Part shown: positions 42,746 through 54,600 of the stretch, one piece after another
Layout: each line of letters opens with the position of its first letter
How positions within the stretch are numbered: position 1 is the stretch's first letter
Assembly: GCF_900103175.1 (NCBI RefSeq)
Contig: NZ_FNLF01000002.1
Span: 1,550,001-1,614,000, forward strand
Direction: 5' to 3'
DNA length: 64,000 nt
Origin: Tsukamurella pulmonis
GTDB lineage: Bacteria; Actinomycetota; Actinomycetes; Mycobacteriales; Mycobacteriaceae
Position numbers and translations under genes: made by a program
Notes under the pieces: generated by a model
What the model was told of the DNA's origin: nothing
The model's database searches: none
Seen by the model: the letters and a program-made list of their open reading frames with translations, nothing else

Positions 42746-43122
42746 TGGCCGATCACGCGGTTGATCTCTTCCTCGCTGCGTCCTTCTGTGCGTAGGATTT
42801 CCCGGCCGATACTGCGGAACGAAGCGGCTAAAGACTTGGCTTGGGTGGCTTGGTCGATAAAGGTAGTACGGATGGACTGATCGTGCTCGACAGCCCCGAG
42901 CCGGATGTTGTAGCTAGCCGCTTCCCCCTCGTCGGTGGGGCCAAGGAAGTTTTGAATCCCGACCTCCCTCACGTCCCTCGCAGCCTGCATGAGTCTGCTG
43001 GCGTGACGTTCGAACGCGCGAGCTAGCTCCTCCTGCGGATTGCCGTCCGAGACCATGTTCGGGCGATCTTTGATCGCCGCCTGCGCCTCATCGATGATCC
43101 GGGCCAGTTCAGGGTCGGCCAT
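42742..43122 (-). CDS. Small helical WXG100-like/ESX-associated protein
   Basis: The 126-residue protein is almost entirely helical, begins MADPELARIIDEAQAAIKDR and has no signal peptide. FERHASRLMQAARDVREVGI and ASFRSIGREILRTEGRSEEE suggest a helical hairpin of the ESX-partner kind. There is no clear W-x-G. ATG 43122 follows GGAGGAC. It is co-translated with the DUF3558 lipoprotein and divergent from a WXG-domain protein with a long variable tail, which together look like a type VII secretion effector unit. Specific function unknown. Confidence 0.6.
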   Translation of the reverse strand: MADPELARIIDEAQAAIKDRPNMVSDGNPQEELARAFERHASRLMQAARDVREVGIQNFLGPTDEGEAASYNIRLGAVEHDQSIRTTFIDQATQAKSLAASFRSIGREILRTEGRSEEEINRVIGQ

Positions 43123-43252
43123 GTTCGTCCTCCGGTGGCGGTTACGTCTCCGACGAGACGTGTCTAAGAATTGGACGCACCAGCCCGGTGGATGGTTCCC
43201 CCGAACTTCAAGAATTCCGGAACCAAACGGGCGCGCCGCGCGTCCAACAAGT

Positions 43253-44533
43253 ATGGGGGGATTTCGAGTTGTCGGTGATACGGACTTCGGACGGATGTCG
43301 GCTGCGGAGATTCGCGCGATCGCACGGGCGCTGTCGGGGGATGGGGTGGCTGCTGATGGCCGGGCGATCGGACATGCCGGAGCCACCCACGCGCAGAGCC
43401 TCGCCGAGGTCGAACGCGACATCGCGGCTCTGAAGCACCGGTGGAGCGGTGAAGCTGCCGATAAGAGCTTCGAGCAAGCCAGCAGGTTCATCGCTGAGTC
43501 GTATCCGGTTGATAAGCACGTCGCCCAGATCGTCCGCCAACTTGACGGTCTCGCTGCAGCGGCAAGGGACACGAACACGCGGTACAGCGACTTCCAGGGA
43601 CCTGGGATCGAGTGGAGGGACCTGAAGTTCTGGGATCCCTACAACGACAGCGCCGGCGCGAAGGTCGGTGCGGAGATCCGTGCTTCGTACACGTCGCCGA
43701 TCCAGGCGGACGGCAGCACCATGCCTCTCCCCGAGAAGACGCGGAAGGTCGTCTTCGACATGGGCCCGGGTGTCGTGCCACCCGGGAGCGACGGCGGGGG
43801 TATCGAGGAGCCCGGCGGGGGCGTGGGCGGCGGTGGCGGCGAATCGGGAGGTGGAGCACAGGACGAGGGCACCGGCACCACGGGTTCGGGGGCCGACCTC
43901 GCCGACACCGCGACGACCGAAACGGCGTCCGAAGCCACCGGCGTGGGCGCCGGGACCGGTGCCGGCACAGGGGCGGGAACGGGCACCGGTACCGGTACCG
44001 GAACCGGCACGGGCACAGGCGCGGGTACGGGTTCCGGCTCGTCGCAGGAGACGGGCACGGGCTCCGATTTGTCGGCGCAGGACGCCAGCGGCTACGACCC
44101 GCTCGCCGATACGGAGCAGCCGGCGTCGCTGCTCTCCCCGGCGGCGGCGGTCCCGACGACGTCGACCGGACGGTCCGGCGGCGGGCTCTCGGGACTGTCC
44201 GGCGGGCGCGGGACCGGCGGAGTGGCCTCGCCTCTCGGGCTGCGGCAGGACAGCGCTGTCGCCCGTGGGGCTGCGGCAGCGGCCGGCGGCGGAGGCGGAA
44301 GCACCGGTGCCCGCGCCACGTCCGGGCCCATGGGCATGCCGCCCGCCGGGGCCGGCGGCCAGCGCGGCCAGGGCGACGGCAGGCACCGCCTGCCCGCGTA
44401 CCTCATCGACCGGAAGAACGGTGAGGAGCTGGTCGGGGAGATGCCGCTCGTCGGTCCGGGGGTGATCGGTCAGTGGAAGGTCGACGGTCCGCCGGACGCG
44501 CAGCGCCCGCCCGCGCCGCCGGCTAGGACCTAG
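43253..44533 (+). CDS. Type VII secretion (WXG/PPE-like) substrate with Gly/Thr-rich repeat
   Basis: About 426 residues (from ATG 43253; ATG 43295 is an alternative, neither has a good ribosome site). Residues about 15-110 form a helical WXG-like domain: SAAEIRAIARALSGDG, then EVERDIAALKHRWSGEAADK with the W-S-G turn, and ESYPVDKHVAQIVRQLDGLA. The middle (about 180-265) is low-complexity, with about a dozen GTG/GAG-type repeats. The C-terminus keeps a short ordered motif RLPAYLIDRKNGEELVGEMP before a Pro-rich end. This resembles EspB/PPE-like substrates of mycolata. No recognised toxin domain is present. It ends 11 bases inside the end of the convergent sirtuin gene. Confidence 0.68.
   Translation: MGGFRVVGDTDFGRMSAAEIRAIARALSGDGVAADGRAIGHAGATHAQSLAEVERDIAALKHRWSGEAADKSFEQASRFIAESYPVDKHVAQIVRQLDGLAAAARDTNTRYSDFQGPGIEWRDLKFWDPYNDSAGAKVGAEIRASYTSPIQADGSTMPLPEKTRKVVFDMGPGVVPPGSDGGGIEEPGGGVGGGGGESGGGAQDEGTGTTGSGADLADTATTETASEATGVGAGTGAGTGAGTGTGTGTGTGTGTGAGTGSGSSQETGTGSDLSAQDASGYDPLADTEQPASLLSPAAAVPTTSTGRSGGGLSGLSGGRGTGGVASPLGLRQDSAVARGAAAAAGGGGGSTGARATSGPMGMPPAGAGGQRGQGDGRHRLPAYLIDRKNGEELVGEMPLVGPGVIGQWKVDGPPDAQRPPAPPART
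43942..44040 (+). repeat. GC-rich trinucleotide-like repeat coding for Gly/Thr/Ala runs
   Basis: Repeated GGNACN and GGNGCN codons encode a GTG/GAG-repeat segment of the secreted protein. The period is six bases, so slippage would usually change length in units of two residues without frameshift. The repeat is likely length-variable between strains. Confidence 0.7.
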
Positions 44534-45341
44534 CCGCGTCCGCGGTGACGGCCTCGACCAGCGCCGGCAGCGTCGTGGCGGCGGTGCCGCGCCAGCTGTA
44601 GGACGCCACCTCGCTCAGCGGCGTCGCCTCGGGGTTGATCTCGACCACGGGGATGCCCGCGGCGAGCGCCGTCTCCGGCAACCGGGCGGCCGGGTAGACG
44701 ATGCCGGACGTGCCGACCACGAGCACCACGTCGGCCATCAGCACCGCGGCCTCCGCGCGACTCCACGCGTCCATGGGCAGCGCCTCGCCGAACCAGACGA
44801 TCCCCGGTCGGACCCGGGAGAGGCACTGCATGCAGGTCGGTGGGGTCGCGCGCAGCTGCGGGCCGACGTCGGCGCCGTCGGGGAGGAAGGCGTCCGCCCC
44901 GTGATACGGGGTCCCGCAGTTCTCACACCGCGGCTCGAACAGGCTCCCGTGCAAGTGCGAGAGCACGTCGGAGCCCGCGCGCTCGTGCAGGTCGTCGACG
45001 TTCTGCGTGACGATCGAGACCCGGCGGCTTCTGCCGAGCTCGGCCAGCGCGAGGTGGCCGGCATTGGGCGCGGCCTGTCGCGCGACGTGCGCGCGCCACT
45101 GGTACCAGCCCCAGACCAGGGCGTGGTCCCGGTTCCAGCCGTCCACGGAGGCGATCGCCTCCGGTTCGTACTGCTCCCACAGACCCGTCTGCGCCTCACG
45201 GAACGTCGAGATGCCGGATTCGCGGCTCATGCCCGCGCCGGTGAGCACGGCGACGGAGTCGGCCTCGCGCACCCACTGCACCACCTCGTCGGGAACGGTG
45301 GGCGCGTCGGACCGGTCGGAAGGGTGCGTTCCGGGCTGCAT
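44523..45341 (-). CDS. NAD-dependent protein deacylase (sirtuin, CobB-like)
   Basis: The 272-residue sirtuin removes acyl groups from lysines using NAD. The N-terminal part has LTGAGMSRESGISTFREAQTGLW, then TQNVDDLHERAG and the catalytic histidine in HLHGSLFEPRC. Zinc cysteines are CENCGTPYH and CMQCLSRVRP, followed by IVWFGEALP and the NAD site VVGTSGIVYPAA. The usual class III Y-x-x-R desuccinylase residues are not evident, so class is open. ATG 45341 is chosen; TACGCT lies six bases upstream, matching a leaderless promoter. It is divergent from fas across a 308-base gap. Confidence 0.92.
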   Translation of the reverse strand: MQPGTHPSDRSDAPTVPDEVVQWVREADSVAVLTGAGMSRESGISTFREAQTGLWEQYEPEAIASVDGWNRDHALVWGWYQWRAHVARQAAPNAGHLALAELGRSRRVSIVTQNVDDLHERAGSDVLSHLHGSLFEPRCENCGTPYHGADAFLPDGADVGPQLRATPPTCMQCLSRVRPGIVWFGEALPMDAWSRAEAAVLMADVVLVVGTSGIVYPAARLPETALAAGIPVVEINPEATPLSEVASYSWRGTAATTLPALVEAVTADAARS

Positions 45342-45420
45342 CGGGACAGCGTACCGAGGCTCGCCGGGCCCTCGCGCAAGGTAACGATTCGATAACAACT
45401 GCTACTCGCGGGAAACATCG

Positions 45421-45434
45421 GTGATCGGGGTCAC
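45421..45434. promoter_or_regulatory. CRP-like half-symmetric box upstream of fas
   Basis: GTGA, six bases, TCAC: the core of the CRP-type dyad seen also upstream of hyi, uraD and hsp20, here without the outer T. It lies about 80 bases from the sirtuin start and 216 from fas. Confidence 0.3.
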
Positions 45435-45454
45435 GCGCCGGGAGACCTGCATGG

Positions 45455-45492
45455 ATTCATGGGTGTATCGGCATTCGAATACACCCGTGAAT
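45455..45492. promoter_or_regulatory. Large dyad upstream of fas, candidate FasR-type operator
   Basis: ATTCATGGGTGTA (45455-45467) is mirrored by TACACCCGTGAAT (45480-45492) with one mismatch and 12 bases between. In M. tuberculosis the TetR-like regulator FasR binds inverted repeats in the fas promoter; this dyad is the best candidate here. The 308-base gap also holds a perfect CGGTATACCG palindrome (45514-45523). Relevance to FasR is inference. Confidence 0.5.
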
Positions 45493-45513
45493 CGATATTT
45501 CCAAGCTACTCGC

Positions 45514-45523
45514 CGGTATACCG
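45514..45523. promoter_or_regulatory. CGGTATACCG palindrome upstream of fas
   Basis: A perfect 10-bp palindrome, 21 bases after the large dyad and about 127 bases before the fas ATG. It may be a second regulator site or overlap the promoter. Confidence 0.35.
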
Positions 45524-45649
45524 ACTGGTTACATATCTGCACGTCAGAGGTAGTGCGAATCCTGTGGTCTCATGGAATACGGGTTTTCCGCGGGCCTGCC
45601 GCGGACGTGCCGTCATTCGGCGCGCAGCGAGCTGATCCGAGGGAGATTC

Positions 45650-48600
45650 ATGACTGTCGACGACTTCGTCACCGCCAACGCACGCACCGCGAAGGGACCG
45701 CGGAGCAACGACGCTTTGGTGGACCGGTTGGCGGCGGGGGAGCAGTACGCGCTCACCTTCGGCGGCCAGGGCGGCCCCTGGCTACCCGGCCTCGTCTCGC
45801 TCCTGGAGCAGACCGGCCTCGCCGACGATCCCGAGTACCGCGAACTCTTCGACGGCTTCGTCGCGCGCGCCGACAGCGTGCTCGAGCCCGTCCGCGCGGA
45901 GCTGCTGCGTGCGCAGGCCCTGACCTTCGACCCGCTGCGCTGGCGCGACGCCTCGATCGCCGCCTCCGAGGCCGAGACCACCGACGACGAGGACGAGGAC
46001 GCCGCCCAGGCCGCGCCCGGCTCGCCGCGCCGCCTGCTCGCGCCCCAGGTCGACGGCGCCGTCTTCTCCGTCCCCGGTGTCCTGTTCAGCCAGCTCGTCG
46101 CCCTCTACGGCCTCGAGGCGCAGGGCCTCGACCCGTGGGACGTGCCGCCCGTCGCCGCCATCGGCCACTCCCAGGGCCAGCTCGCCGTCTCGGCCTTCGC
46201 CTCCCGCGGCAACGAGGGCGACCTGCTCGCGATCGCGCGCCTGATCGGTGCCGCCGGCCGCGTCGTCGCGCGCCGCAAGGGCCTCGTCGCCCTCGGTGGC
46301 GCCACCCCGATGATGGCCGTCACCGGCGTCCGGCAGGACAAGCTCGAGAAGCTGCTCGCCGACTTCACCGCCACCGTCGCGTTCGACGCCTGCGGCCCCG
46401 TGCTCGCCGTGCGCAACAACCGCAACTCCTTCGTGCTCACCGGCACCCCGAAGCTGCTCGCCGGCTTCCGCGAGTTCTGCGAGTCCGTCGCCGAGACCGA
46501 GGAGGAGCAGCGCAAGGAGAAGCTCACCGGCGGCGCCGCCTTCGCCCCCAAGTTCGAGGACGTCGCGGTCGACATCGGCTTCCACCACCCCGCGCTGGCG
46601 GAGGGCGTCACCCTCGTCGCGCAGTGGGCCGAGCGCTGCGGTCTCGACGCGGAGACCGCTGCCCGCCTGGCGGCGGCCGTCCTCGTCGAGCAGGTGGACT
46701 GGGTCGCCGACGTCGAGGGCGCGATCGCCAAGGGCGCTCGCTGGCTGATCGATCTCGGTCCCGAGGACATCGCCACCAAGCTCTCCGCCGCGCCCGCCCG
46801 CGGCCGTGGCGTGGGCCTCGTGCCCGCCACCACCCTGCGCGGCGCCCGCAACCTGTTCTCGCCCGGCGGCGTGCCGGAGCTCCCGCTCGCATGGTCGGAA
46901 TTCTCGCCGCGCCTGGTCACCCTGCCCGACGGCCGCACCGTGCTGTCCACCCGCTTCACCGAGCTCACCGGCCGCAGCCCGATCCTGCTGGCCGGCATGA
47001 CGCCGACCACCGTCGATCCCGGCATCGTCGCCGCGGCCGCGAACGCCGGCCACTGGGCCGAGTTGGCCGGCGGCGGCCAGGTGACCGAGCCGATCTTCGC
47101 CGACAACGTCGAGAAGCTGATCTCGCTCCTCGAGCCGGGCCGCGCCGCGCAGTTCAACTCGCTCTTCCTCGACCCGTACCTGTGGAAGCTGCAGCTCGGC
47201 GGTAAGCGGATCGTGCAGAAGGCCCGCGCCGCGGGCGCCCCGCTCGACGGCGTCATCATCACCGCGGGCATCCCCGAGCTCGAGGAGGCCACGGCGCTGG
47301 TCGAGGAGCTCACCGAGGCCGGCATGCGGCACGTCGCCTTCAAGCCCGGCACCGTCGAGCAGATCCGTCAGGTGGCGCGCATCGCCGCCGAGGTCCCGCA
47401 GTACCCGGTGATCGTGCACGTCGAGGGCGGCAAGGCCGGCGGCCACCACTCGTGGGAGGACCTCGACGAGCTGCTGCTGGTCACCTACGCGGAGCTGCGT
47501 GACCGCAACAACGTGGTACTCGCCGTCGGCGGCGGCATCGGCACGCCCGAGCTGGCGGCCGAGTACCTCTCCGGCGAGTGGTCGCGCAAGTACGGCGCCC
47601 CCGCGATGCCGGTCGACGGCATCCTCGTCGGCACCGCCGCGATGGCCACGCTCGAGGCCACCACCTCCGACGACGTCAAGCGCCTGCTCGCCGACATTCC
47701 CGGCACGCCCGACTGGATCGGCGCCGGCCACGCCGGTGGCGGCATGGCCTCGGGCCGCAGCCAGCTCGGCGCCGACATTCACGAGATCGACAACACCGCC
47801 TCCGCCTGCGGCCGCCTGCTCGACGAGGTCGCCGGTGACGGCGACGCGGTCGCCGCGCGCCGCGACGAGATCATCGCCGCCATGGCCGGCACCGCGAAGC
47901 CCTACTTCGGCGACGCCGACGCGATGACCTACGCGCAGTGGCTCGAGCGCTACCTCGAGCTCTCGGTCGGCACCCGCGAGCAGGTCGCGGCCGCCGCCGA
48001 TTCGACGCTGTTCGCCGACTACGGCTGGCTCGACATCACGCACCAGGATCGCTTCCTGCAGATGCTGCACCGCGCCGAGGCCCGCCTCGCCGCGGAAGAC
48101 CGCGGACCCATCGAGACAGCCTTCGCCGACGTCACCGCCACCGACGACGCCTACGCCGCGCTCGAGCAGCTGTTGCAGCGCTACCCGGAGGCGGCGTCGA
48201 CCCGCCTGCACCCGGCCGACGTGCCGTTCTTCGTCTCGCTCTGCCGCACCCCCGGCAAGCCGGTCAACTTCGTCCCCGTCGTGGACAAGGACGTCCGCCG
48301 CTGGTGGCGCTCCGACTCGCTGTGGCAGGCGCACTCGCCGCGCTACTCCGCCGACGAGGTGTGCATCATCCCCGGCCCGGAGGCGGTTGCGGGCATCACC
48401 CGCGTCGACGAGCCCGTCGGCGAGCTGCTCAACCGGTTCGAGGCCGAACTCGTGCGCCGCCGCCTCGGCGCGGGCGAGACCGCGGAGGCCGTCGCCGGCC
48501 GCCGCGTCGTGCCCGGCGTCGAGTCGGTTTCGCTGGCGCGGGCCCTCGCCGCCACCAACGTGCTCTGGGCCGGCCGCCTCGTGCACAGCCCGATCGCCCG

Positions 48601-51600
48601 TCTGGGCGCCGGCAGCACCTGGACGATCGAGGCCGACGGTGGCTCCGCCCACCAGCCGGAGACCGGCGCCCGCCTGCGGGCGACCGGGGCGAACTCCGTC
48701 GTCCTCGAGATCCCGGTCTCGGGCACCGACCTGGTCATCCCGATCGAGGTCCCGGAGAGCTGCGCCGACGGCGGCGTCCCCGTCATCGAGCTCGGCGCGG
48801 CCAGTGAGGCCATGTCGAAGCTGGTGGCCCTGGCCGCCGCCGGCCACCTGCCCGCCGTCACCGACGGTGCCGCGAGCATCGACTTCGAGTTCCGCGCCGA
48901 GGACGCCGCGGATCACGCGGCGATCACCGCCGACAGCCTCCCCGTCGGACTGTCGGCCCTCTACGGCGACGAGCAGCTGGCCGTGCCGGACGCGTTCGTC
49001 GGCCTGTGCTGGCCCGCGTCCTTCGCCGTGGTCGGCGCCGCCACCACCGCCGAGGGCCGTCCGGTCGTCGAGGGCATGCTCGACCTGGTGCACCTCGATC
49101 ACGCGATCGAGCTGGCCGCCAACCCGACCCCCGGCGCCTACCGCGCCACCGCCCGCCTCGAGGACGTGACCGCCACCGACATCGGCACCGTGGTCACCGT
49201 CGGTATCGACGTGCGCGCACCCGGCGCCGCCGCGCCCGCCGTCGTCATGACCGAGCGCTTCGCGATCCGCGGCCGCACCGGCGACGCCGAGCTGGCCGAC
49301 CCGCAGCCCGCGGGCGGCGCGCGCGGCGAGACCGCCACCGAGACCCCGCGCAAGCGGGTCCGCCAGGCCGTCGTCAACGCCCCGCAGGACATGAGCGGCT
49401 TCGCCGCCGTCTCCGGCGACCACAACCCGATCCACACCTCGCAGGTGGCAGCCAGCCTCGCCGGCCTGCCCGGCCCGATCGTCCACGGCATGTGGCTCTC
49501 GGCCGCCGCGCAGCAGGTGGCGTCCGCCTCCAACGGCGACGTGATGCACCGCAAGATCCGCGGCTGGACCACCCGCTTCCTCGGCATGGTCCTGCCCGGC
49601 GACGAGGTGCAGTTCACCGTCGAGCGCGTCGGCATCGACCGCGGCGGCGAGCTGCTCGAGGTCACCGCGAAGGTCGGCGACGACCTCGTCATGGCCGCCT
49701 CGGCCGTGGCCTTCCCGGCCGTCACCGCCTACGTCTTCCCCGGCCAGGGCATCCAGGGCAAGGGTATGGGCCTGAACCAGCGCTCGCGTAGCAAGGCCGC
49801 CCGCGAGATCTGGGACGCCGCCGACGCACACACCCGCGAGAACCTCGGCTTCTCCATCCTCGCCGTGGTCCGCGACAACCCGCTGTCGATCCGTGCCAAC
49901 GGCACCGTCTACAGCCACCCCGACGGTGTGCTGTACCTGACCGAGTTCACCCAGGTCGCGATGGCCACCGTCGCCTGCGCGCAGCTCGCCGAGCTCACCG
50001 AGATCGGTGCCCGCGTGGACGATCCGATCATCGCCGGTCACTCCGTGGGCGAGTACAACGCGCTGGCCTCCGCCGGCGTCCTGCCGCTCGGCACGATCCT
50101 CGAGACCGTCTTCCACCGCGGCCGCATCATGCAGCAGCTGGTGCCCCGCGACGAGCAGGGCCGCAGCCCGTACTCGATGGCGGCGCTGCGCCCCGAGCTG
50201 TTCGACGTGGACGACGCCGAGATCGCCGAGTGGGTCGAGGGCAACCTCGAGGGCGCCGACGAGTTCGCCGAGATCGTCAACCTCAACCTGCGCGGCGCGC
50301 AGTACGTGGTGGTCGGCAACCAGGCCGGCCTCGCCGCCCTGGAGAAGGCGATCGCCGAGCGCACCGGCAGCCCCAAGGCCTTCCAACTGGTCCCGGGCAT
50401 CGACATCCCGTTCCACTCGTCGGTGCTGCGCGACGGCGTGCCGGAGTTCGCCGCGCGCCTGCAGGAGCTGGTGCCCGCCGAGTTCGACTACACCAAGCTG
50501 GTCGGCAAGTACCTGCCGAACCTGGTGGCCCGCCCGTTCGAGCTGACCGCCGACTTCGCGCTGTCGATCCTCGACGTGGTTCCCAGCGAGCCGGTCCGCG
50601 CGCTGGTCGCCGACTGGGATCGTGCCACCGCTCCCACGGAGCTCATGGCCACGGCCCGCACGCTGCTCATCGAGCTCCTGGCGTGGCAGTTCGCCAGCCC
50701 GGTCCGGTGGATCGAGACGCAGGATCAGCTGCTCATCGACACCGATCACGGCGGCCTCGGCGTGGAGCGCTTCATCGAGGTGGGCCTCGCGTCCGCCCCG
50801 ACGCTCGCCAACCTCGCCAGCCGCACCCTGGCGCTGGCCTCGTACCAGCGTGCCGCCGCGACCGTGCTCAACGCCGAGCGCGACGCCGCGAAGGTCTTCG
50901 CCACCGACGAGGACGTCCCGGAGGACGACGGTGCCGACGCGCCCGCCGAGTCCGCGGCGCCCGCCGCCGCTCCCGCGGCTGCCGCCCCGGCCGCCGCGCC
51001 GGTGGCGAGCGCACCGTCGGGCGGCCCGCGCCCGGCCGACCTCGGCTTCGACGCCGCGGACGCCACGCGCGCCATGATCGCGATCTGGACCAAGATGCGT
51101 CCGGACCAGCTGGAGAAGACCGACACCATCGAGACGCTGTGCGACGGCGTGAGCTCGCGCCGCAACCAGCTGCTGCTCGACCTCGGTTCGGAGCTCAACC
51201 TCGGCGCCATCGACGGTGCCGCGGAGGCCGACCTGCCCACGCTGGCCGGCACCGTCACCAAGCTGGCGCGCACCTACAAGCCGCTCGGCCCGGTGCTGAG
51301 CGAGACCGTCGGCAACCAGCTGCGCAAGCTGCTGGGCTCCACCGGCAAGCGCCCGAACTACATCACCGAGTACGTGACCGGCACCTGGGAGCTGGGCCCC
51401 GGCTGGGCGCAGCACACCGTGCTCGCCCTGGCCACCGGCACCCGCGAGGGCGCCTCGGTCCGTGGCGGCGACCTCGCGACGCTGCTCGACGGCCCCGTCT
51501 CCAACGCGGCCGCGCTCGACGCGCTGATCGACCGCGCGGTCGCCGAGGTCGGCGCGGCGCAGGGCGTGCCGGTGGGCAAGCCGTCGGCCGGCGGCGGGGG

Positions 51601-54600
51601 CGGCGGGGCGACGGTCGACGCCGCCGCGCTCGCCGAGTTCACCTCCGCCATCACCGGCGAGGACGGCGCGCTCGCCGCCTCCGCCCGCGTGCTCCTGCAG
51701 AAGTTGGGGCTCGAGAAGGAGGAGGGCGGCCTGCCCGCGCTCGACGACGAGTCGGAGCGGCTCGCCGCGCTCATCGCCGCCGAGCTGGGCGACGACTGGG
51801 CGAACTCGGTCGCGCCGGCCTTCGACGCGAACAAGGCCGTCCTGATCGACGACCGGTGGGCCAGCGCCCGCGAGGACCTGCTCCGCGTGTGGAACATGGA
51901 CCCGTCGACCTTCCCGACCTACAGCAAGCACATCCTGGAGACCGCCAAGGGCGCCGGTCCGGCGCTGGTCAACCAGGCCAAGTGGTGGGAGAAGAAGGCC
52001 ACCGCGGCCGGGCGGCCGGAGCACGCCCGCGCCTACGCCTTCCTCTCGGGGCTCGCCGAGTCGACCCCGGAGCCGGGCGTCTACGCCGGCGAGGTGGCCG
52101 TGGTCACGGGTGCGTCGGCGGGGTCGATCGCCGGTGCGGTCGCCGCGCGACTGCTGGCCGGCGGCGCGACCGTCATCGCGACGACGAGCCGTCTGGACGA
52201 GAAGCGCCTGAACTTCTTCAAGGAGCTGTACCGCACCAGCGCCCGCACCGACGCGGCGCTGTGGGTGGTCCCGGCCAACATGGCGAGCTACGCGGACGTC
52301 GACGCGCTGGTCGCGTGGATCGGCGAGCGCCAGGCGGAGACGGTGGGCCCGTACACGATGGTGCACAAGGAGGCCCTGGTCCCGACGATGCTGTTCCCGT
52401 TCGCGGCGCCCCGGGTCTCGGGTGACATGTCCGACGCCGGGCCGCGCGCCGAGCTGGAGATGAAGATCCTGCTGTGGTCGGTCGAGCGGCTCATCGCCGG
52501 CCTCGCCGCCATCGGCAAGGACGTCGACCTGGCCTCGCGACTGCACGTCGTGCTGCCGGGCTCGCCCAACCGCGGCATGTTCGGCGGCGACGGTGCCTAC
52601 GGCGAGGCGAAGGCCTCCCTGGACGCGCTCGTCACCCGCTGGAACGCGGAGAAGTCCTGGTCGGACCGCGTCACCCTGGCGCACGCCATCATCGGTTGGG
52701 TCCGCGGCACGGGTCTGATGGGCGGCAACGATCCGCTGGTCGAGGCCGTGGAGGCGGCGGGTGTGCGCACCTGGTCGACCTTCGAGATGGCCGACAAGCT
52801 GCTCGCCAACGCCAGCGCCGAGGCGCGGGAGCGGGCCGCGACGGCCCCGCTGTTCGACGACCTCACCGGCGGTTTGGGCGGCGTCAACCTGGACATGAAG
52901 GCGCTCGCCGAGCAGGCCATGGAGGCCCGCCTGGCCGAGGCCGCGGAGGACGACGCCGAGGGCACCATCCCGGCGCTGCCCGGTGCACCGGTCGCGACGC
53001 TCGGTGATCCCGACTGGGGCGGGGTCGAGGCCCGGCCCGAGGACATGGTCGTCATCGTCGGTGCCGGCGAGGTCGGCCCGTACGGCAGCTCGCGCACCCG
53101 CTTCGAGATGGAGGTCGACGAGCGGCTGTCCGCGGCGGGCGTCGCCGAGCTCGCCTGGGTGACCGGCATGATCACCTGGGAGAACGACCCCGAGCCGGGC
53201 TGGTACGACGCCGAGTCGGGCGACCTGGTTCCCGAGGCCGAGCTGGCCGACAAGTACCACGATGCGGTCGTGGAGCGCTGCGGCATCCGCGAGTTCAGCG
53301 ACGACGGCGACATCGTCGACCAGTCCGCTCCGCTGTTGGTCTCGGTGTTCCTGCCCGAGGACATGTCCTTCGTCGTCGCGAACGAGGCCGAGGCGCGCGC
53401 CTTCTCGGACGCCGACCCGGAGAACACCGTGGCCGTGCCGATGGAGTCCGGCGAGTGGAAGGTCACCCGCAAGGCCGGCACCGAGATCCGCGTGCCGCGC
53501 CGCACCAAGCTGCTGCGCAGCGTGGGCGGGCAGGTGCCGGACGGTTTCGACCCGACCCACTGGGGCATCACGCCCGAGATGATGGAGTCGGTGGACCGCC
53601 TGGCCCTGTGGAACCTGGTCGCCACCGTCGACGCGTTCATCTCCGCGGGCTTCGAGCCGGCCGAGCTGATGGAGTACGTGCACCCCTCGCACGTGGCGAA
53701 CACGCAGGGCACGGGCATGGGCGGTATGAGCTCGATGCGCGACCTGTTCATCAACACGCTGCTGGGTGAGCCGAATCAGAACGACATCCTGCAGGAGGCC
53801 CTGCCGAACGTCGTCGCCGCGCACGTGGTGCAGAGCTACGTGGGCAGCTACGGCGCGATGATCCACCCGGTCGCGGCCTGTGCCACGGCGGCCGTCTCCG
53901 TCGAGGAGGGCGTCGACAAGATCAAGGTCGGCAAGGCCCTGTTCGCGGTGACCGGCGGCTTCGACGACCTGTCGATCGAGGGCATCACCGGCTTCGGCAT
54001 GATGCAGGCCACCGCCGACAGCGACAAGATGATCGCCAAGGGCATCAGCCCGCGGCGCTTCTCCCGCGCCAACGACCGCCGGCGCGCCGGCTTCGTCGAG
54101 GCGCAGGGCGGCGGCACGGTCCTCCTGGCCCGCGGCGACGTCGCGGCGAAGATGGGCCTGCCCGTCCTCGGCGTGGTGGCCTGGGCACAGAGCTTCGGCG
54201 ACGGCGTGCACACCTCGATCCCGGCACCGGGCATGGGCGCGCTGTCCGTCGCGGCCGGTGGCCCCGAGGCGCCGATGGCCCGCAGCCTGCGGCAGCTCGG
54301 TGTGTCTGCGGACGACGTCTCGATCATCAGCAAGCACGACACGTCGACCAACGCGAACGACCCGAACGAGGCGAACCTGCACGAGCGGATCGCCGCGTCG
54401 ATCGGCCGCTCCGAGGGCGCCCCGATGTTCGTGGTCTCGCAGAAGTCGCTGACCGGGCACGCGAAGGGCGGCGCCGCCGCCTTCCAGCTCATCGGCATGT
54501 GCCAGATGCTCAACGAGCAGGTGGTCCCGCCGAACCGTAGTCTGGACTGTGTCGATGACGAGATGCGCAAGTACCCGCACCTGGTGTGGCTGCGCGAGAC

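Noticed and set aside
43942-44040. Possible CRISPR or microsatellite array
   Set aside because: The repeat is in frame inside a protein gene, period six, without spacers; it is a Gly/Thr coding repeat.
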